64,000 bases of DNA from Gammaproteobacteria bacterium (GTDB lineage Bacteria; Pseudomonadota; Gammaproteobacteria; Burkholderiales; Nitrosomonadaceae): assembly GCA_015709615.1 (NCBI GenBank), contig CP054179.1, positions 1,674,001 to 1,738,000 of the forward strand, read 5' to 3'. Below, piece by piece: positions 17,105-26,790 of the stretch; position 1 is the first letter of the stretch; each line of letters begins with the position of its first letter. The position numbers and the translations under genes are program-made. Under the pieces are notes generated by a model. It was given only the letters and a program-made list of their open reading frames with translations, was not told the origin of the DNA and searched no databases.

Positions 17105-17442
17105 ACACTTCCGTGTGCGATTTGACATCCAAGCAATGCAAGCCATGCGAAGGCGGCGTACCGCCGCTTTCCGGCGCAGAAGTCGACACATACCTGCGGC
17201 AAATCGAAGACTGGCAACTGCAAGGCAAACAAATCAGCAAAACCTACGCTTTCAAAAACTATTATCAAACCATGGCGTTTGTGAATGCGGTGGCGTGGGT
17301 TTCGCACCGCGAGGATCATCATCCCGATATGCTGGTTGGTTACAACCAGTGCGTGGTGACGTACACCACGCATGCCATCGGCGGCTTGTCCGAGAACGAT
17401 TTCATCTGCGCGGCTAAAATCGACAAGCTGTTTGCCATTTGA
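17101..17442 (+). CDS. phhB: Pterin-4-alpha-carbinolamine dehydratase
   Basis: 113 residues of the PCD/DCoH family. The motif WVSHREDHHPDMLVGYNQCVVTYTTHAIGGLSENDF contains the conserved HHP and the C-terminal LSENDF. It dehydrates 4a-hydroxytetrahydropterin; in bacteria lacking phenylalanine hydroxylase it may instead serve molybdopterin or other pterin metabolism. It is coupled to both neighbours by overlapping start and stop codons. Confidence 0.94.
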   Translation: MNTSVCDLTSKQCKPCEGGVPPLSGAEVDTYLRQIEDWQLQGKQISKTYAFKNYYQTMAFVNAVAWVSHREDHHPDMLVGYNQCVVTYTTHAIGGLSENDFICAAKIDKLFAI

Positions 17443-18332
17443 GTAATCGCCTGCAAAATTCAGAACGCCGGGAAGCATCATCAACTGGACGGGTGGTTGC
17501 CGCTTTCGGCAGGCACTATTCGGTTGAGACTGAAACAGGTGAAATCATTTCCTGCGTCATGCGCGGCAAGAAAGGCGGTGTTGCCTGCGGCGATCGAGTT
17601 GATTACCAGTTCACCACCGCCGGACAGGGGGTGATCGAAAAGATCCAGCCGCGTACATCGCTGCTGTACCGTAGTGACGCTTTCAAAGAAAAAATCATCG
17701 CTGCCAACGTGACGCAAATCATTATCGTGGTTGCGGCCGTTCCGAGTTTTAGCGAAGAGCTGATCAACCGCTGCCTGGTTGCTGCCGAGAGCGAAAATAT
17801 CGAGGTATTGATTGTGCTGAATAAAACCGACCTGATCGAACCCACCCGGGCGGCACTGGATACACTCTCGCTATATGCAAGCCTTGGCTATCACATCCTG
17901 CAGCTCAGCGCGCTGCAGGATGTCTCCGCGCTTCGTCCTTACCTGAAAAGCCACTTGAGTGTATTGGCAGGGCAATCCGGCATGGGCAAATCCACGCTGC
18001 TCAACACTCTGATTCCGCAAGCCAATCGCGCCACTGCAGAAATATCGGCAGCACTTGATTCCGGCACGCACACCACCACTCACTCGCAGCTCTACCATCT
18101 CGATGAAAACGGCGCCATCATCGACTCCCCCGGCTTCCAGGAATTCGGCTTGAGCCATATCAAAGAAGAAAACCTGGCGTGGGGATTTCTCGAATTTCAT
18201 CCCTACTTCGGCCAATGCAAATTCAGCAACTGCCGTCATCTCAAAGAACCCGGTTGCGCCGTGCTGGCCGCGGTGGAACAAGGGAAAATTCATTCCAAGC
18301 GGCTAGCTTTTTATCAGAAGCTATTGCAATAA
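17439..18332 (+). CDS. rsgA: Small ribosomal subunit biogenesis GTPase RsgA
   Basis: 297 residues. Circularly permuted GTPase acting in late 30S maturation. An N-terminal OB fold (about 17-80) precedes the permuted motifs: NKTD (G4), then GQSGMGKSTLLNTL (G1) and DSPGFQEFG (G3). The C-terminal zinc-binding domain is FGQCKFSNCRHLKEPGCAV. The start is TTG, overlapping the phhB stop (ATTTGAG), so translation is probably coupled. Confidence 0.95.
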   Translation: MSNRLQNSERREASSTGRVVAAFGRHYSVETETGEIISCVMRGKKGGVACGDRVDYQFTTAGQGVIEKIQPRTSLLYRSDAFKEKIIAANVTQIIIVVAAVPSFSEELINRCLVAAESENIEVLIVLNKTDLIEPTRAALDTLSLYASLGYHILQLSALQDVSALRPYLKSHLSVLAGQSGMGKSTLLNTLIPQANRATAEISAALDSGTHTTTHSQLYHLDENGAIIDSPGFQEFGLSHIKEENLAWGFLEFHPYFGQCKFSNCRHLKEPGCAVLAAVEQGKIHSKRLAFYQKLLQ

Positions 18333-18678
18333 AATGATTTAAGTTGTATTCATCCTCGGGCGCGATAATCCATGAAACAGATGATTTTTGGTGCTGCTGA
18401 TGATGTGAACAAGCCGAAGCGAACGATGAAGAAATGGTATATGCAAGCAATCGAAGCATCAGCGCCATGGTAAGGATTGATTGAGGTAGATGATCAAAGC
18501 GATCCGGCGCACACCATGACCGGCACCACGACCAAGATTCGCATTGGGCATTGCTTAAAACTAATTCTTTTAGAATGATTTTCTTGGTGTTATAATTCCC
18601 GCCTTTTGTTGTGTCTTGCTGTTTAGTAAAAAGTTATAGATACAATATATTGTAATTAATTGAGGAATTTGCCTATTT
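18333..18678. other. Intergenic region upstream of rpsU
   Basis: 346 bp without a credible gene. A TATAAT hexamer at 18591-18596 and a TACAAT-like hexamer near 18640 are candidate -10 elements for rpsU; neither has a strong -35. The left part shows only low-quality short open frames. Confidence 0.4.
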
Positions 18679-18891
18679 ATGACGACGATTAAAGTTAAGG
18701 AAAATGAGCCGTTCGAAGTTGCTATGCGCCGCTTTAAGCGCTCAATCGAGAAAACAGGAATATTGACTGAATTGCGCGCGCGCGAGTTTTATGAAAAACC
18801 GACTGCGGAACGCAAACGCAAGCTGGCGGCTGCTGTAAAACGGAATTACAAACGCCTGCGCAGTCAATTATTGCCGCCTAAGCTTTATTAA
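18679..18891 (+). CDS. rpsU: 30S ribosomal protein S21
   Basis: 70 residues, exact family length. It opens MTTIKVKENEPFEVAMRRFKRSIEKTG and ends in the usual basic tail (AAVKRNYKRLRSQLLPPKLY). It heads the macromolecular-synthesis group rpsU-(yqeY)-dnaG-rpoD. A shine-dalgarno-like GAGGAA precedes the start. Confidence 0.97.
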   Translation: MTTIKVKENEPFEVAMRRFKRSIEKTGILTELRAREFYEKPTAERKRKLAAAVKRNYKRLRSQLLPPKLY

Positions 18892-18980
18892 GTCATTATA
18901 TTAATTGGCACCGGTTCTTTTTCCTGCTGAATTCATTGAAAAGCGATGAGTTGATAATCAATTAGTTCCATCTATTCATT

Positions 18981-19427
18981 ATGAGCTTGAAACAAAGAAT
19001 CACTGATGATATGAAAATGGCGATGCGCACCGGCAACGCCAAACAGCGGGATACCATCCGGTTGCTGCAAGCTGCTATCAAACAACGCGAGGTGGACGAG
19101 CGCATAACGCTTGATGATTCAGCCATCGTCGCGGTAATCGAAAAGATGCTCAAGCAACGAAAAGATTCGATTACTCAGTATGAAGCAGCGCAGCGATTGG
19201 ATCTTGCCAATAGCGAGAAAGAAGAAGTTTCCATTTTAAGCGCCTACATGCCGCAAGCATTGAGTGATTCGGAAATCGAGCATTTGATAACGGAAGCAAT
19301 TTCGGAAACCAAAGCTGCTGGCATGCAAGATATGGGCAAAGTGATGAGCATACTGAAGCCTAAGATTGCCGGACGCGCTGATATGGCGAAAGTGTCGACG
19401 CTTATCAAAACCAGAATAGCAGGCTGA
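18981..19427 (+). CDS. yqeY: GatB/YqeY domain protein
   Basis: 148 residues of the YqeY family (MSLKQRITDDMKMAMRTGNAKQRDTIR; C-terminal AGMQDMGKVMSILKPKIAGRADMAKVSTLIK). It is related to the tail domain of the tRNA amidotransferase subunit GatB, and free-standing members probably bind tRNA. Standard position between rpsU and dnaG. Confidence 0.94.
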   Translation: MSLKQRITDDMKMAMRTGNAKQRDTIRLLQAAIKQREVDERITLDDSAIVAVIEKMLKQRKDSITQYEAAQRLDLANSEKEEVSILSAYMPQALSDSEIEHLITEAISETKAAGMQDMGKVMSILKPKIAGRADMAKVSTLIKTRIAG

Positions 19428-19522
19428 TATTCAGCAGCGCGCCAGATTCTCTCTAAAATAAACCATAAAAATTGCAGTTTATTTATACTTGAAGCTGATT
19501 GTAAATGAATAGCTTCCGGTAA

Positions 19523-21325
19523 ATGATTCCGCAATCTTTTATTCACGATTTGCTCAATCGCATTGATATTGTGGATGCGATTGATCGTCACGTTCCTCTC
19601 AAAAAGGCCGGAGCCAATTTTGTCGCCTGTTGTCCCTTTCACAGCGAAAAAACCCCATCGTTCACAGTCAGCCAATCCAAACAGTTTTACCATTGTTTTG
19701 GTTGCGGCGCTCACGGCAATGCAATCAGCTTCTTGATCGAATATAGCGGGCTAAGTTTTGTCGAGGCAGTGGAAGACCTGGCGGCTTATGCCGGCATGCA
19801 GTTACCGGCTCCAGAGCAACAAGCCGGCACTTTTTCTGACCAAACTACTGCTGATAGCTCCTCACGTGATCAAAAAATTGCGGGTAGCAATAATTCTGAC
19901 GTATCACCGCAAGCGCTATTAAACGCTTTACAGGCAGCTACCCGCTATTACCGCGAGCAATTGAAAGCTTCAGACAAGGCTATCGCTTATCTCAAAAAAC
20001 GGGGTTTATCCGGCCAAATAGCAGCGCGCTTCGGTATTGGTTATGCCCCCCCCGGCTGGCAAAATCTCGAAGCCGTTTTTACTGATTATAAATCCGAGAA
20101 AACACGAAAAATACTGATGCAAGCAGGACTGATCATCAGTGACGACGAAGCCAAGCAGTATGATCGTTTCAGAGACCGGATCATGTTTCCGATCCTCGAT
20201 CAAAAAGGCCGGATCATTGGTTTTGGCGGGCGCGTATTAGGACAAGAAGAACCCAAATATTTGAATTCTCCCGAAACGGTTTTGTTTGAAAAGGGGCGCG
20301 AACTATACAATTTTTTTTCCGCGCGCCGCGCCATCCGCGCAGCAAATTACGTCATTGTCGTTGAAGGTTATATGGATGTCATCGCGCTTGCGCAGCGCGG
20401 GATTGACAATGTCGTTGCAGCCTTGGGCACGGCGACAACAAGCTTTCATATCCAAAAGCTTTTGCGCCAGACGGATAACATCATTTTCTGTTTTGACGGC
20501 GACAAAGCCGGCAGAAAAGCAGCCTGGCGCGCACTTGAAAATAGCCTGGCGTTGCTATCCGATGGTAAGTACCTGAGCTTTCTTTTTTTACCCGAAGGCG
20601 CAGATCCGGATAGCTATATCAATCAATTCGGCAAAGAATCATTCGAACAGCAGCTTAAACATACGCTGCCGCTGTCGGAGTTTCTATTCAAGGAATTATG
20701 TTCGGAGGCGAACCTTCAAACCGGCGAAGGCCGCGCCAAATTGATAAACGCAGCAAAACCGCTGCTACAACAAGTCACGGCACCAGCGCTTTCATTAATT
20801 CTCACAAGGCGCTTGGCGGAATTAAGCGGGGTTGACCAAGAAGAATTAAGCGAACTATTGCAAATAAAGCGTACTTCAGGAACTCATAAAACAGAAAAAG
20901 ATCCAAGAAGACAAAGCATTACACTCTATCGCCGGTTGATTCGGATTTTATTGTATGACCCGAGTCATATCGCTAAACTTGACCGCAAATTACTTGTCGA
21001 ATGGAGCGAAAAAAATGAAGAAGTCGCTGCACTCAAAACGTTGGTAGTCTTTTTAGATACGCATCCACACTTAATTGAAAATGAATCGGCATTCTCAATA
21101 GCCGCTTGCTTGCAAGATAATCAGTATCGAACGCTATTGGAGAACATCGAAAGCGAGACATTGGAATGGAACAATCCGGTTGATCTAGAACTCGAGTTTC
21201 TGGATACGCTAAAAAAACTACAACAAATGCAGTACCAGAAACGCATGGCTGAGCTGCACAGCAAGCCTTTGAATCTGTTGACTGATGAAGAGAAACGAGA
21301 ACTGCAGCGATTGGCCTTGCGATGA
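19523..21325 (+). CDS. dnaG: DNA primase
   Basis: 600 residues. The N-terminal CHC2 zinc finger is CCPFHSEKTPSF...FHCFGCG-like (CPFH at about 38-41, YHCFGCGAHG at about 59-68). The Toprim core is clear (VIVVEGYMDVIAL with the catalytic Glu, and FCFDGDKAGRKAA with the DxD). A C-terminal DnaB-interaction domain follows. It synthesises RNA primers for replication. It is followed by rpoD, and an upstream in-frame extension of rpoD overlapping dnaG is not used. Confidence 0.97.
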   Translation: MIPQSFIHDLLNRIDIVDAIDRHVPLKKAGANFVACCPFHSEKTPSFTVSQSKQFYHCFGCGAHGNAISFLIEYSGLSFVEAVEDLAAYAGMQLPAPEQQAGTFSDQTTADSSSRDQKIAGSNNSDVSPQALLNALQAATRYYREQLKASDKAIAYLKKRGLSGQIAARFGIGYAPPGWQNLEAVFTDYKSEKTRKILMQAGLIISDDEAKQYDRFRDRIMFPILDQKGRIIGFGGRVLGQEEPKYLNSPETVLFEKGRELYNFFSARRAIRAANYVIVVEGYMDVIALAQRGIDNVVAALGTATTSFHIQKLLRQTDNIIFCFDGDKAGRKAAWRALENSLALLSDGKYLSFLFLPEGADPDSYINQFGKESFEQQLKHTLPLSEFLFKELCSEANLQTGEGRAKLINAAKPLLQQVTAPALSLILTRRLAELSGVDQEELSELLQIKRTSGTHKTEKDPRRQSITLYRRLIRILLYDPSHIAKLDRKLLVEWSEKNEEVAALKTLVVFLDTHPHLIENESAFSIAACLQDNQYRTLLENIESETLEWNNPVDLELEFLDTLKKLQQMQYQKRMAELHSKPLNLLTDEEKRELQRLALR

Positions 21326-21361
21326 AATCGGTTATGAGGTGTCAGGCATACCGAATTTTGC

Positions 21362-21367
21362 TATAAT
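21362..21367 (+). promoter_or_regulatory. -10 hexamer of an rpoD-proximal promoter
   Basis: Perfect TATAAT 47 bp upstream of the rpoD start in the dnaG-rpoD gap, with only a weak -35 (TGTCAG at 21340-21345). It probably gives rpoD its own promoter besides read-through from dnaG. Confidence 0.5.
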
Positions 21368-21413
21368 CCAGGTCTTTCAGCTTTTAATTTATCCATATTA
21401 TTGGGAATCCAAT

Positions 21414-23687
21414 ATGCCAAAGAAAAAAGCGGTCGAATCAAAAGATATAGATCAAAAAATTATTAAAGAATCAACAGCGCAGATAATAAATAGTACCGAC
21501 AGTGAAATGGTAGAAAAAAAAGAATCTAAAAAATTAACAGCTAAAACTGAAAAAAATATTAAAGCAACCAGTAAAAAAACCAATGAGAAAATTGCTGGCA
21601 CAGAAACAGCCGATACGGTTGAAATAACAGAAGTATCAGCTAAATCGGCACGCAGCGCAGCGGAAATCTCTCAAGCAATACTAAGCTCAAGTGATGCAGA
21701 GTTCAACGAAGGCAAAAAGGCGCGCGGCAGAACCGCCAAAAAAAATAAAGCTGCTGCCGGTCTGGACTCCATCGACGAAATAGAGTCCGTCTCTGTTATA
21801 GAAAGCGGCAATCCACAGCCGCAGGACCTCGAAGCACGGCGCATGCGCCTGAAAATACTGATCGGATTAGGCAAAGAACGCGGCTACCTGACTTACGCCG
21901 AAATCAATGACCATCTGCCGGATGACATGCTGGATGCGGAGCAAATCGAAGGCATCATCAGCATGATCAATGATATGGGCATTTCCGTGCACGACGAGGC
22001 ACCGGATGCGGAAACATTGCTGATGTCCGATGCAGCGACAACCGTAGCTGACGAAGATGTGGCGGAAGAAGCTGAAGCGGCGCTTTCTACGGTAGATTCC
22101 GAATTTGGCCGGACCACGGATCCCGTCCGTATGTATATGCGCGAGATGGGCTCGGTTGGCCTGCTGACGCGCGAGAGTGAAATTGAAATCGCGAAGCGCA
22201 TTGAAGGCGGTCTGCGCCATATGATTCAAGCTATTTCAGCCTGTCCTCCGATCATTGCAAAAATTGTCGATCTGGCATCGGAAGTTGAAAAAGACATTTT
22301 GCGCATTGATGAGGTTGTTGATGGATTGCTGGATGCCAATGCGCAAGAAATAACGAATGAAGAATTTTCTGAAGAATCCTTAGAGCAAGAGTTAGCTTCC
22401 GGTGACCTCGGCGATGACGACGAAGACGAAGAGGGCGACGGCTCAGCAATTGCCAGCGCGGATTTGTTAAAACTGAAAGCAGATGCTCTGGAGCGTTTTG
22501 CAATTATCCGTGAAATATATTGCGAGATGCAAAACTTGCTTGAGAAAGAAGGCCCCTATCATCAAGGATATATTGAATTTCAGGACAAAATTTCAGCCGA
22601 ATTAATGGGCATTCGTTTCTCGGCAAAAATGGTGGAGAAACTCTGTGATACGCAACGGGAATTAGTGAACGATGTGCGTAACTATGAACGCAAGATCATG
22701 GATCTCTGTGTATCCAAGGCAAAAATGCCACGTAATCATTTCATTAAAACATTCCCCGGAAATGAAACCAATCTTGATTGGGTAGTGCAAGAAATTGCCG
22801 CTGCTAAACCATACAGCCCGGCACTTGAGCACTACAAGCCAGCCATTCTGGAAGAACAGCAGAATTTGCTGGAGCTCAAAAATAAAGTAGGTATTCCGAT
22901 CAAAGATTTGAAAGAAATCAATCGCAAAATGTCGACGGGTGAAGCGAAAGCACGCCGAGCCAAGCGTGAGATGACCGAGGCCAATTTACGTTTGGTGATT
23001 TCCATTGCCAAGAAGTATACCAACCGTGGGCTGCAGTTTCTTGACTTGATTCAGGAAGGCAACATCGGCCTCATGAAAGCGGTTGATAAATTTGAATACC
23101 GGCGCGGTTACAAATTTTCTACCTATGCCACATGGTGGATACGTCAAGCCATAACCCGCTCAATTGCCGATCAAGCAAGAACTATCAGAATTCCGGTTCA
23201 CATGATCGAAACGATCAATAAAATGAATCGTATTTCACGTCAGATCCTGCAAGAAACTGGGCAAGAACCGGAACCCGCAGTGCTGGCTCAAAAAATGGAA
23301 ATGCCTGAAGAAAAAATTCGCAAAATTCTTAAAATCTCCAAAGAACCCATCTCGATGGAAACCCCGATTGGCGACGATGAGGATTCACATTTGGGCGACT
23401 TCATTGAAGACGCAACCACGATGGCGCCTGCCGATGCCGCAGTTTATGCCAGCTTGCGTGGTGTCACCAAGGACATATTAGATTCCTTAACACCACGCGA
23501 AGCCAAAGTGCTGCGTATGCGTTTCGGTATTGAGATGAATACCGATCACACTTTGGAGGAAGTCGGTAAGCAATTCGACGTCACCCGCGAACGCATCCGT
23601 CAAATTGAAGCCAAGGCATTACGCAAATTGCGTCATCCGGCTCGCTCCGAACGCTTACGCAGCTTTTTGGATACCGGGAATAATTAG
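21414..23687 (+). CDS. rpoD: RNA polymerase housekeeping sigma factor RpoD (sigma-70)
   Basis: 757 residues from ATG 21414, preceded by GGGA. The lysine-rich N-terminus (MPKKKAVESKDIDQK) is longer than in E. coli. Region 1.1 starts near residue 145 (LGKERGYLTYAEINDHLP), region 1.2 is DPVRMYMREMGSVGLLT, an acidic non-conserved insert follows (DDDEDEEGDG), then regions 2 (FLDLIQEGNIGLMKAVDKFEYRRGYKFSTYATWWIRQAI) to 4 (TLEEVGKQFDVTRERIRQIEAKALRKLRHP). It recognises housekeeping promoters. Confidence 0.97.
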   Translation: MPKKKAVESKDIDQKIIKESTAQIINSTDSEMVEKKESKKLTAKTEKNIKATSKKTNEKIAGTETADTVEITEVSAKSARSAAEISQAILSSSDAEFNEGKKARGRTAKKNKAAAGLDSIDEIESVSVIESGNPQPQDLEARRMRLKILIGLGKERGYLTYAEINDHLPDDMLDAEQIEGIISMINDMGISVHDEAPDAETLLMSDAATTVADEDVAEEAEAALSTVDSEFGRTTDPVRMYMREMGSVGLLTRESEIEIAKRIEGGLRHMIQAISACPPIIAKIVDLASEVEKDILRIDEVVDGLLDANAQEITNEEFSEESLEQELASGDLGDDDEDEEGDGSAIASADLLKLKADALERFAIIREIYCEMQNLLEKEGPYHQGYIEFQDKISAELMGIRFSAKMVEKLCDTQRELVNDVRNYERKIMDLCVSKAKMPRNHFIKTFPGNETNLDWVVQEIAAAKPYSPALEHYKPAILEEQQNLLELKNKVGIPIKDLKEINRKMSTGEAKARRAKREMTEANLRLVISIAKKYTNRGLQFLDLIQEGNIGLMKAVDKFEYRRGYKFSTYATWWIRQAITRSIADQARTIRIPVHMIETINKMNRISRQILQETGQEPEPAVLAQKMEMPEEKIRKILKISKEPISMETPIGDDEDSHLGDFIEDATTMAPADAAVYASLRGVTKDILDSLTPREAKVLRMRFGIEMNTDHTLEEVGKQFDVTRERIRQIEAKALRKLRHPARSERLRSFLDTGNN

Positions 23688-23692
23688 AATTT

Positions 23693-23769
<77 letters not shown>

Positions 23770-23777
23770 ATAAATCA

Positions 23778-23809
23778 AGAGGTTAGAGTGTTTCTCTAGC
23801 CTCTTTTTT
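23778..23809 (+). terminator. Terminator after rpoD-tRNA, overlapping the integrase 3' end
   Basis: AGAGGTTAGAG pairs with CTCTAGCCTCT (one G-U pair) around a 5-nt loop, followed by TTTTTT. It starts 9 bp after the tRNA CCA end and includes the integrase stop and last codons, so incoming and resident transcripts end at the junction. Confidence 0.75.
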
Positions 23810-24820
23810 CTTAGGGTGTGTCAAATTTGTGCCAATAAAGACATTTGAAACCAGTTCGGCATGCTGTAAAAGTTGGGGTTTTGATAGGTGAGCATACCGC
23901 CTGACCATCTCTTCCGATTCCCAGCCTCCAAGCTCCTGTAACACATTCATGGGCGCACCTTGTTGGGCTAACCAACTTGCCCATGTATGGCGCAGGTCAT
24001 GCCATCTGAAATTATCTATTCCGGCCCGTTTCAAAGCATTTCTCCATGCGCTGGTATTTGCCCAAGAAATTGAGCGACCTTTATAAGTAAATACTCTGCT
24101 TGGATGCTTGCCACTTTGCCGAAATAGAACAGCCAAAGCTATTGAATTTAGCGGCACATGGATTGCCTTTCTTGCTTTTGCCTGATCAGGATGAACCCAT
24201 GCAGCCTTGCGTTCCAGATCAATTTGGCTCCATTCCAAGTTAATTACGTTTGATTGTCTTAATCCAGTTGATAAAGCAAAAATCACCATATCCTGTTGAT
24301 GAGCGGGTAATTCCTTAAGAAGCATTTTCACCTGCTCAGGAGTTAACCAACGTACTCGGTGTTTAGGTTCCGGAAATAATCTAATTTTCGGAACCTTGTC
24401 AGTCCACTCCCAGTCATAGCATGCCTTGCGCAAAATTGCCCGTATCAGCGCTAAATGCCGATTAGCAGTTGATGGGCTAGTTTCTTTGGCCTTGGTATGT
24501 GCAATATGATCTATCAGCATCCGATCAATCTCATTCAATAGCTTTTTACGTAAAAACTGCTGTAGCCATCGTAATTTCTCCTTGTCACGTTCATGCGTCG
24601 CTTTGTGCTGTGTTTCTAACAAAAACTTGCATGCCGCCTCATCCCAAGTCCGCTTTGGCTTATTCCCCAGTCTTGCAACTCGCCAGGATTCCGCTTTCAA
24701 CTTATCGTGGAATTCTTGCGCCTGGGTTTTATCTTCAGTTGCAGCAGAGCATCTAACTCGCTCGCCGCTTGGTGTGGTGAAACTAATCCACCACGTCTTA
24801 CCACGTTTACAGAGTGACAT
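23783..24820 (-). CDS. Tyrosine-type site-specific integrase of the large island
   Basis: 345 residues. An N-terminal core-binding SAM-like domain (about 65-145) precedes the catalytic domain. Catalytic residues are R in ALSTGLRQSNVINLEW, H-x-x-R in WHDLRHTWASW, and Y in VRRYAHLSKPQL. It lies tail-to-tail against the CAU tRNA, 13 bp from its CCA, as expected for the enzyme that inserted the element at the tRNA 3' end. The codons for its C-terminal FGTNLTH-like tail include a 19-bp string repeated at 63912. Confidence 0.95.
   Translation of the reverse strand: MSLCKRGKTWWISFTTPSGERVRCSAATEDKTQAQEFHDKLKAESWRVARLGNKPKRTWDEAACKFLLETQHKATHERDKEKLRWLQQFLRKKLLNEIDRMLIDHIAHTKAKETSPSTANRHLALIRAILRKACYDWEWTDKVPKIRLFPEPKHRVRWLTPEQVKMLLKELPAHQQDMVIFALSTGLRQSNVINLEWSQIDLERKAAWVHPDQAKARKAIHVPLNSIALAVLFRQSGKHPSRVFTYKGRSISWANTSAWRNALKRAGIDNFRWHDLRHTWASWLAQQGAPMNVLQELGGWESEEMVRRYAHLSKPQLLQHAELVSNVFIGTNLTHPKKKEARETL
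23817..23835. repeat. 19-bp direct repeat, left copy
   Basis: TGTGTCAAATTTGTGCCAA, identical in the same orientation to 63912-63930 about 40 kb away. Here it is within the integrase C-terminal coding sequence (encoding GTNLT). Confidence 0.7.
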
Positions 24821-25026
24821 AATTGTTTCTCCTCATGTCCCACTTGCAACGCTTGCCGAGTGCAAGCATATAACGAGCGAATGTGATCAGCAAGATCATC
24901 TTCAATAAATGCCCACCGTTTCCCTAGTTTTGCACCAGGTATAATCCCCGCTTTAGCGCGACGGCGCACTTCTTCAGGGTGCAATTTCAAGAATTGGGCA
25001 GCTTCACTTAAATTTAATGTTCTCAT
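24697..25026 (-). CDS. Excisionase-like helix-turn-helix protein
   Basis: 109 residues. The first 50 are a MerR/Xis-type winged helix (LNLSEAAQFLKLHPEEVRRRAKAGIIPGAKLGKRWAFIEDDLADHI), as in recombination directionality factors. The C-terminal half overlaps the integrase start by 124 bp in another frame and is poorly conserved-looking. The overlap suggests coupled expression of excisionase and integrase. Confidence 0.78.
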   Translation of the reverse strand: MRTLNLSEAAQFLKLHPEEVRRRAKAGIIPGAKLGKRWAFIEDDLADHIRSLYACTRQALQVGHEEKQLCHSVNVVRRGGLVSPHQAASELDALLQLKIKPRRKNSTIS

Positions 25027-25057
25027 GTACTATCCAACTTATTTTTAGAAAACCTTG

Positions 25058-25486
25058 CTATAACAAAATCAAAAATATGATTACAACTGAAACCAAGATT
25101 AAGGTTGATGCCAGCAAATTGATGATGGCCGCTTGTCTGGAAATTCTGGCTAGATCATAAATTTCCTGATCCACTCCACTTTTTATCTTTTCATCGATCA
25201 GCTGAATACAGCTTTCCAGAAATTGGTCTCGTGTTAATTGCGCGTTACTCATGGATGCGCTGATGATGGCATTGGATTTTTTGGTCGAATATTCACACCA
25301 CCGATTAAAGTTTTCTTCCAATATCGCCTGGTAATCGCTTAGCAGCTCAGCATGGGCTTTTTCGTTTTGTTCCAGCAATACTTCGTTGAGCGTGTGCATC
25401 ATGAGTACCGGATCATCTTGTGATAGAACAATCCCATGTTCCGACGCTACTCTTTCAATGAGCGCATCTAATTTGTTATTATTCAT
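25058..25486 (-). CDS. traM: RP4-type conjugal transfer protein TraM
   Basis: 142 residues, close to RP4 TraM in length. Mostly helical with a C-terminal transmembrane helix (IINLLASTLILVSVVIIFLILL). RP4 TraM is an accessory DNA-transfer protein of the TraKLM operon. It overlaps traL by 4 bp. The assignment rests on operon position next to clear traL/traK/oriT and overall form more than on motifs. Confidence 0.72.
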   Translation of the reverse strand: MNNNKLDALIERVASEHGIVLSQDDPVLMMHTLNEVLLEQNEKAHAELLSDYQAILEENFNRWCEYSTKKSNAIISASMSNAQLTRDQFLESCIQLIDEKIKSGVDQEIYDLARISRQAAIINLLASTLILVSVVIIFLILL

Positions 25487-26214
25487 GTTAAAACCGCAGC
25501 TACATTTTCAATGCTGGTGAAGAGCTGCCTGCGGATAATCGTTAATCGTTGGCGTACCATCACCGGTAAAGTGCTATTCTTTAATGCTTCATCAAACGTG
25601 AATTTTGATTGCAGAATCTCACTTAAATCTTTGCCGAAAGTCTCAGGCTTGTAGTACGGGATTCGGATGATGGCGGATACTCGCGCTTTGTTATCCACAT
25701 AAGCTTTCATTTCTTCAAACTGCTTGCCATTCATGGTGATTTCTCCCCAATAGGGATTTAACCAGACAACAAACAGCGCTTCTTTCGGAAACTGTTTAAT
25801 CAAATGCACAAAGCCATTGAGTGTATCCAGTAAAGCCTGACTACCGGTGATGACAGTATGCACAACCAATTCATGCCCCATATCCAGAAGTAAGGCGGGT
25901 ATCTGATTGCTGATGAGGTAATGTGACATCGATACAAAGGTGCTGGCACCATTATCAATAATGACGTCATTTTCAGCTTTGGCGATCAATTCAATTAAGT
26001 CATCAAACTTTCTCGGATCAATCTCATCATTGTTCATCACATTAATCTGCTTAACATTGAGTTTTTTAAATCCATAAAAAGTGGCATTCACTGGATCTGT
26101 ATCAATGCATAATGGATTGCCCCCTTTGGCAAACTTATGTTGTGCTAGCGTGGATGATATGAACGACTTCCCTACTCCGCCCTTCCCTTGCAAAATCATA
26201 TGTATTTTAGCCAT
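25483..26214 (-). CDS. traL: RP4-type TraL, ParA/MinD-like ATPase
   Basis: 243 residues with a deviant Walker A, QGKGGVGKSFISSTLA, near the N-terminus and CIDTDPVNATFYG as switch region, as in the SIMIBI ParA family. RP4 TraL (about 240 residues) is encoded between TraM and TraK beside oriT, the same arrangement as here. Its precise role in transfer is not established. Start and stop codons overlap with traK (TGATG). Confidence 0.85.
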   Translation of the reverse strand: MAKIHMILQGKGGVGKSFISSTLAQHKFAKGGNPLCIDTDPVNATFYGFKKLNVKQINVMNNDEIDPRKFDDLIELIAKAENDVIIDNGASTFVSMSHYLISNQIPALLLDMGHELVVHTVITGSQALLDTLNGFVHLIKQFPKEALFVVWLNPYWGEITMNGKQFEEMKAYVDNKARVSAIIRIPYYKPETFGKDLSEILQSKFTFDEALKNSTLPVMVRQRLTIIRRQLFTSIENVAAVLT

Positions 26215-26537
26215 CAGACCAACTCCTCTTTTTCAGTTGCAGAATTAAAACGAAATCCTTCATGAGCATTCCCAGCTGACTTTCCTTGATCAATGCGCGG
26301 ATGCTGCTTTCTGTCCTTGCCAATATGTCGATTGACCAAAGTCCTGAACCATTGATAAGAACATGTGATTTTTTCTTCCTGGTGCAAAATGTTCCAGATC
26401 TGGCGAATCGTCCATCCATCCTTTAATGCTTGTTCAATTTCCGGTTTCAACGCAATGAATGCCGGTAAAAATTGCTTACCGGTACTTTTGTTTTTATCCG
26501 CATAAAGTGCGATTCGATCTGATAAGGATTTAGTCAT
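26214..26537 (-). CDS. traK: RP4-type oriT-binding protein TraK
   Basis: 107 residues from the ATG at 26537 (MTKSLSDRIALYADKNK). An upstream TTG at 26573 would add 12 residues but lacks support, and the ATG places the conserved N-terminus correctly. In RP4, TraK binds intrinsically bent oriT DNA to aid relaxosome formation. It is transcribed away from oriT, divergently from traJ. Confidence 0.82.
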   Translation of the reverse strand: MTKSLSDRIALYADKNKSTGKQFLPAFIALKPEIEQALKDGWTIRQIWNILHQEEKITCSYQWFRTLVNRHIGKDRKQHPRIDQGKSAGNAHEGFRFNSATEKEELV

Positions 26538-26790
26538 CACAATTTTTACAAAAATATTTATCTTGGCGTCCAAACAGTTCTTGAATTTCTTTTGAATTAT
26601 TTTTTGTTTCTTTTTGTTGCTTTCAGTTTCTCTTAATTGCTTATCCTTTTTTTTGTTTCCAAGTGACTGTTATTTAGTTGAATGAAGCTTCTTTCAAGCG
26701 TTTTTGTATTGTTTGAAATTATGATATAACGAAAATAAACTATTTGCAAACATCGATTATAGTGTTAGTATATTTCTTGAAACTCACAGA

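Noticed and set aside
18241..18468. 75-codon minus-strand frame after rsgA
   Set aside because: Overlaps the rsgA end, has no family resemblance and no ribosome site.
21285..21413. 43-residue N-terminal extension of rpoD overlapping dnaG
   Set aside because: It is out of keeping with sigma-70 proteins, lacks a ribosome site and lies upstream of the likely promoter; ATG 21414 with GGGA is better.
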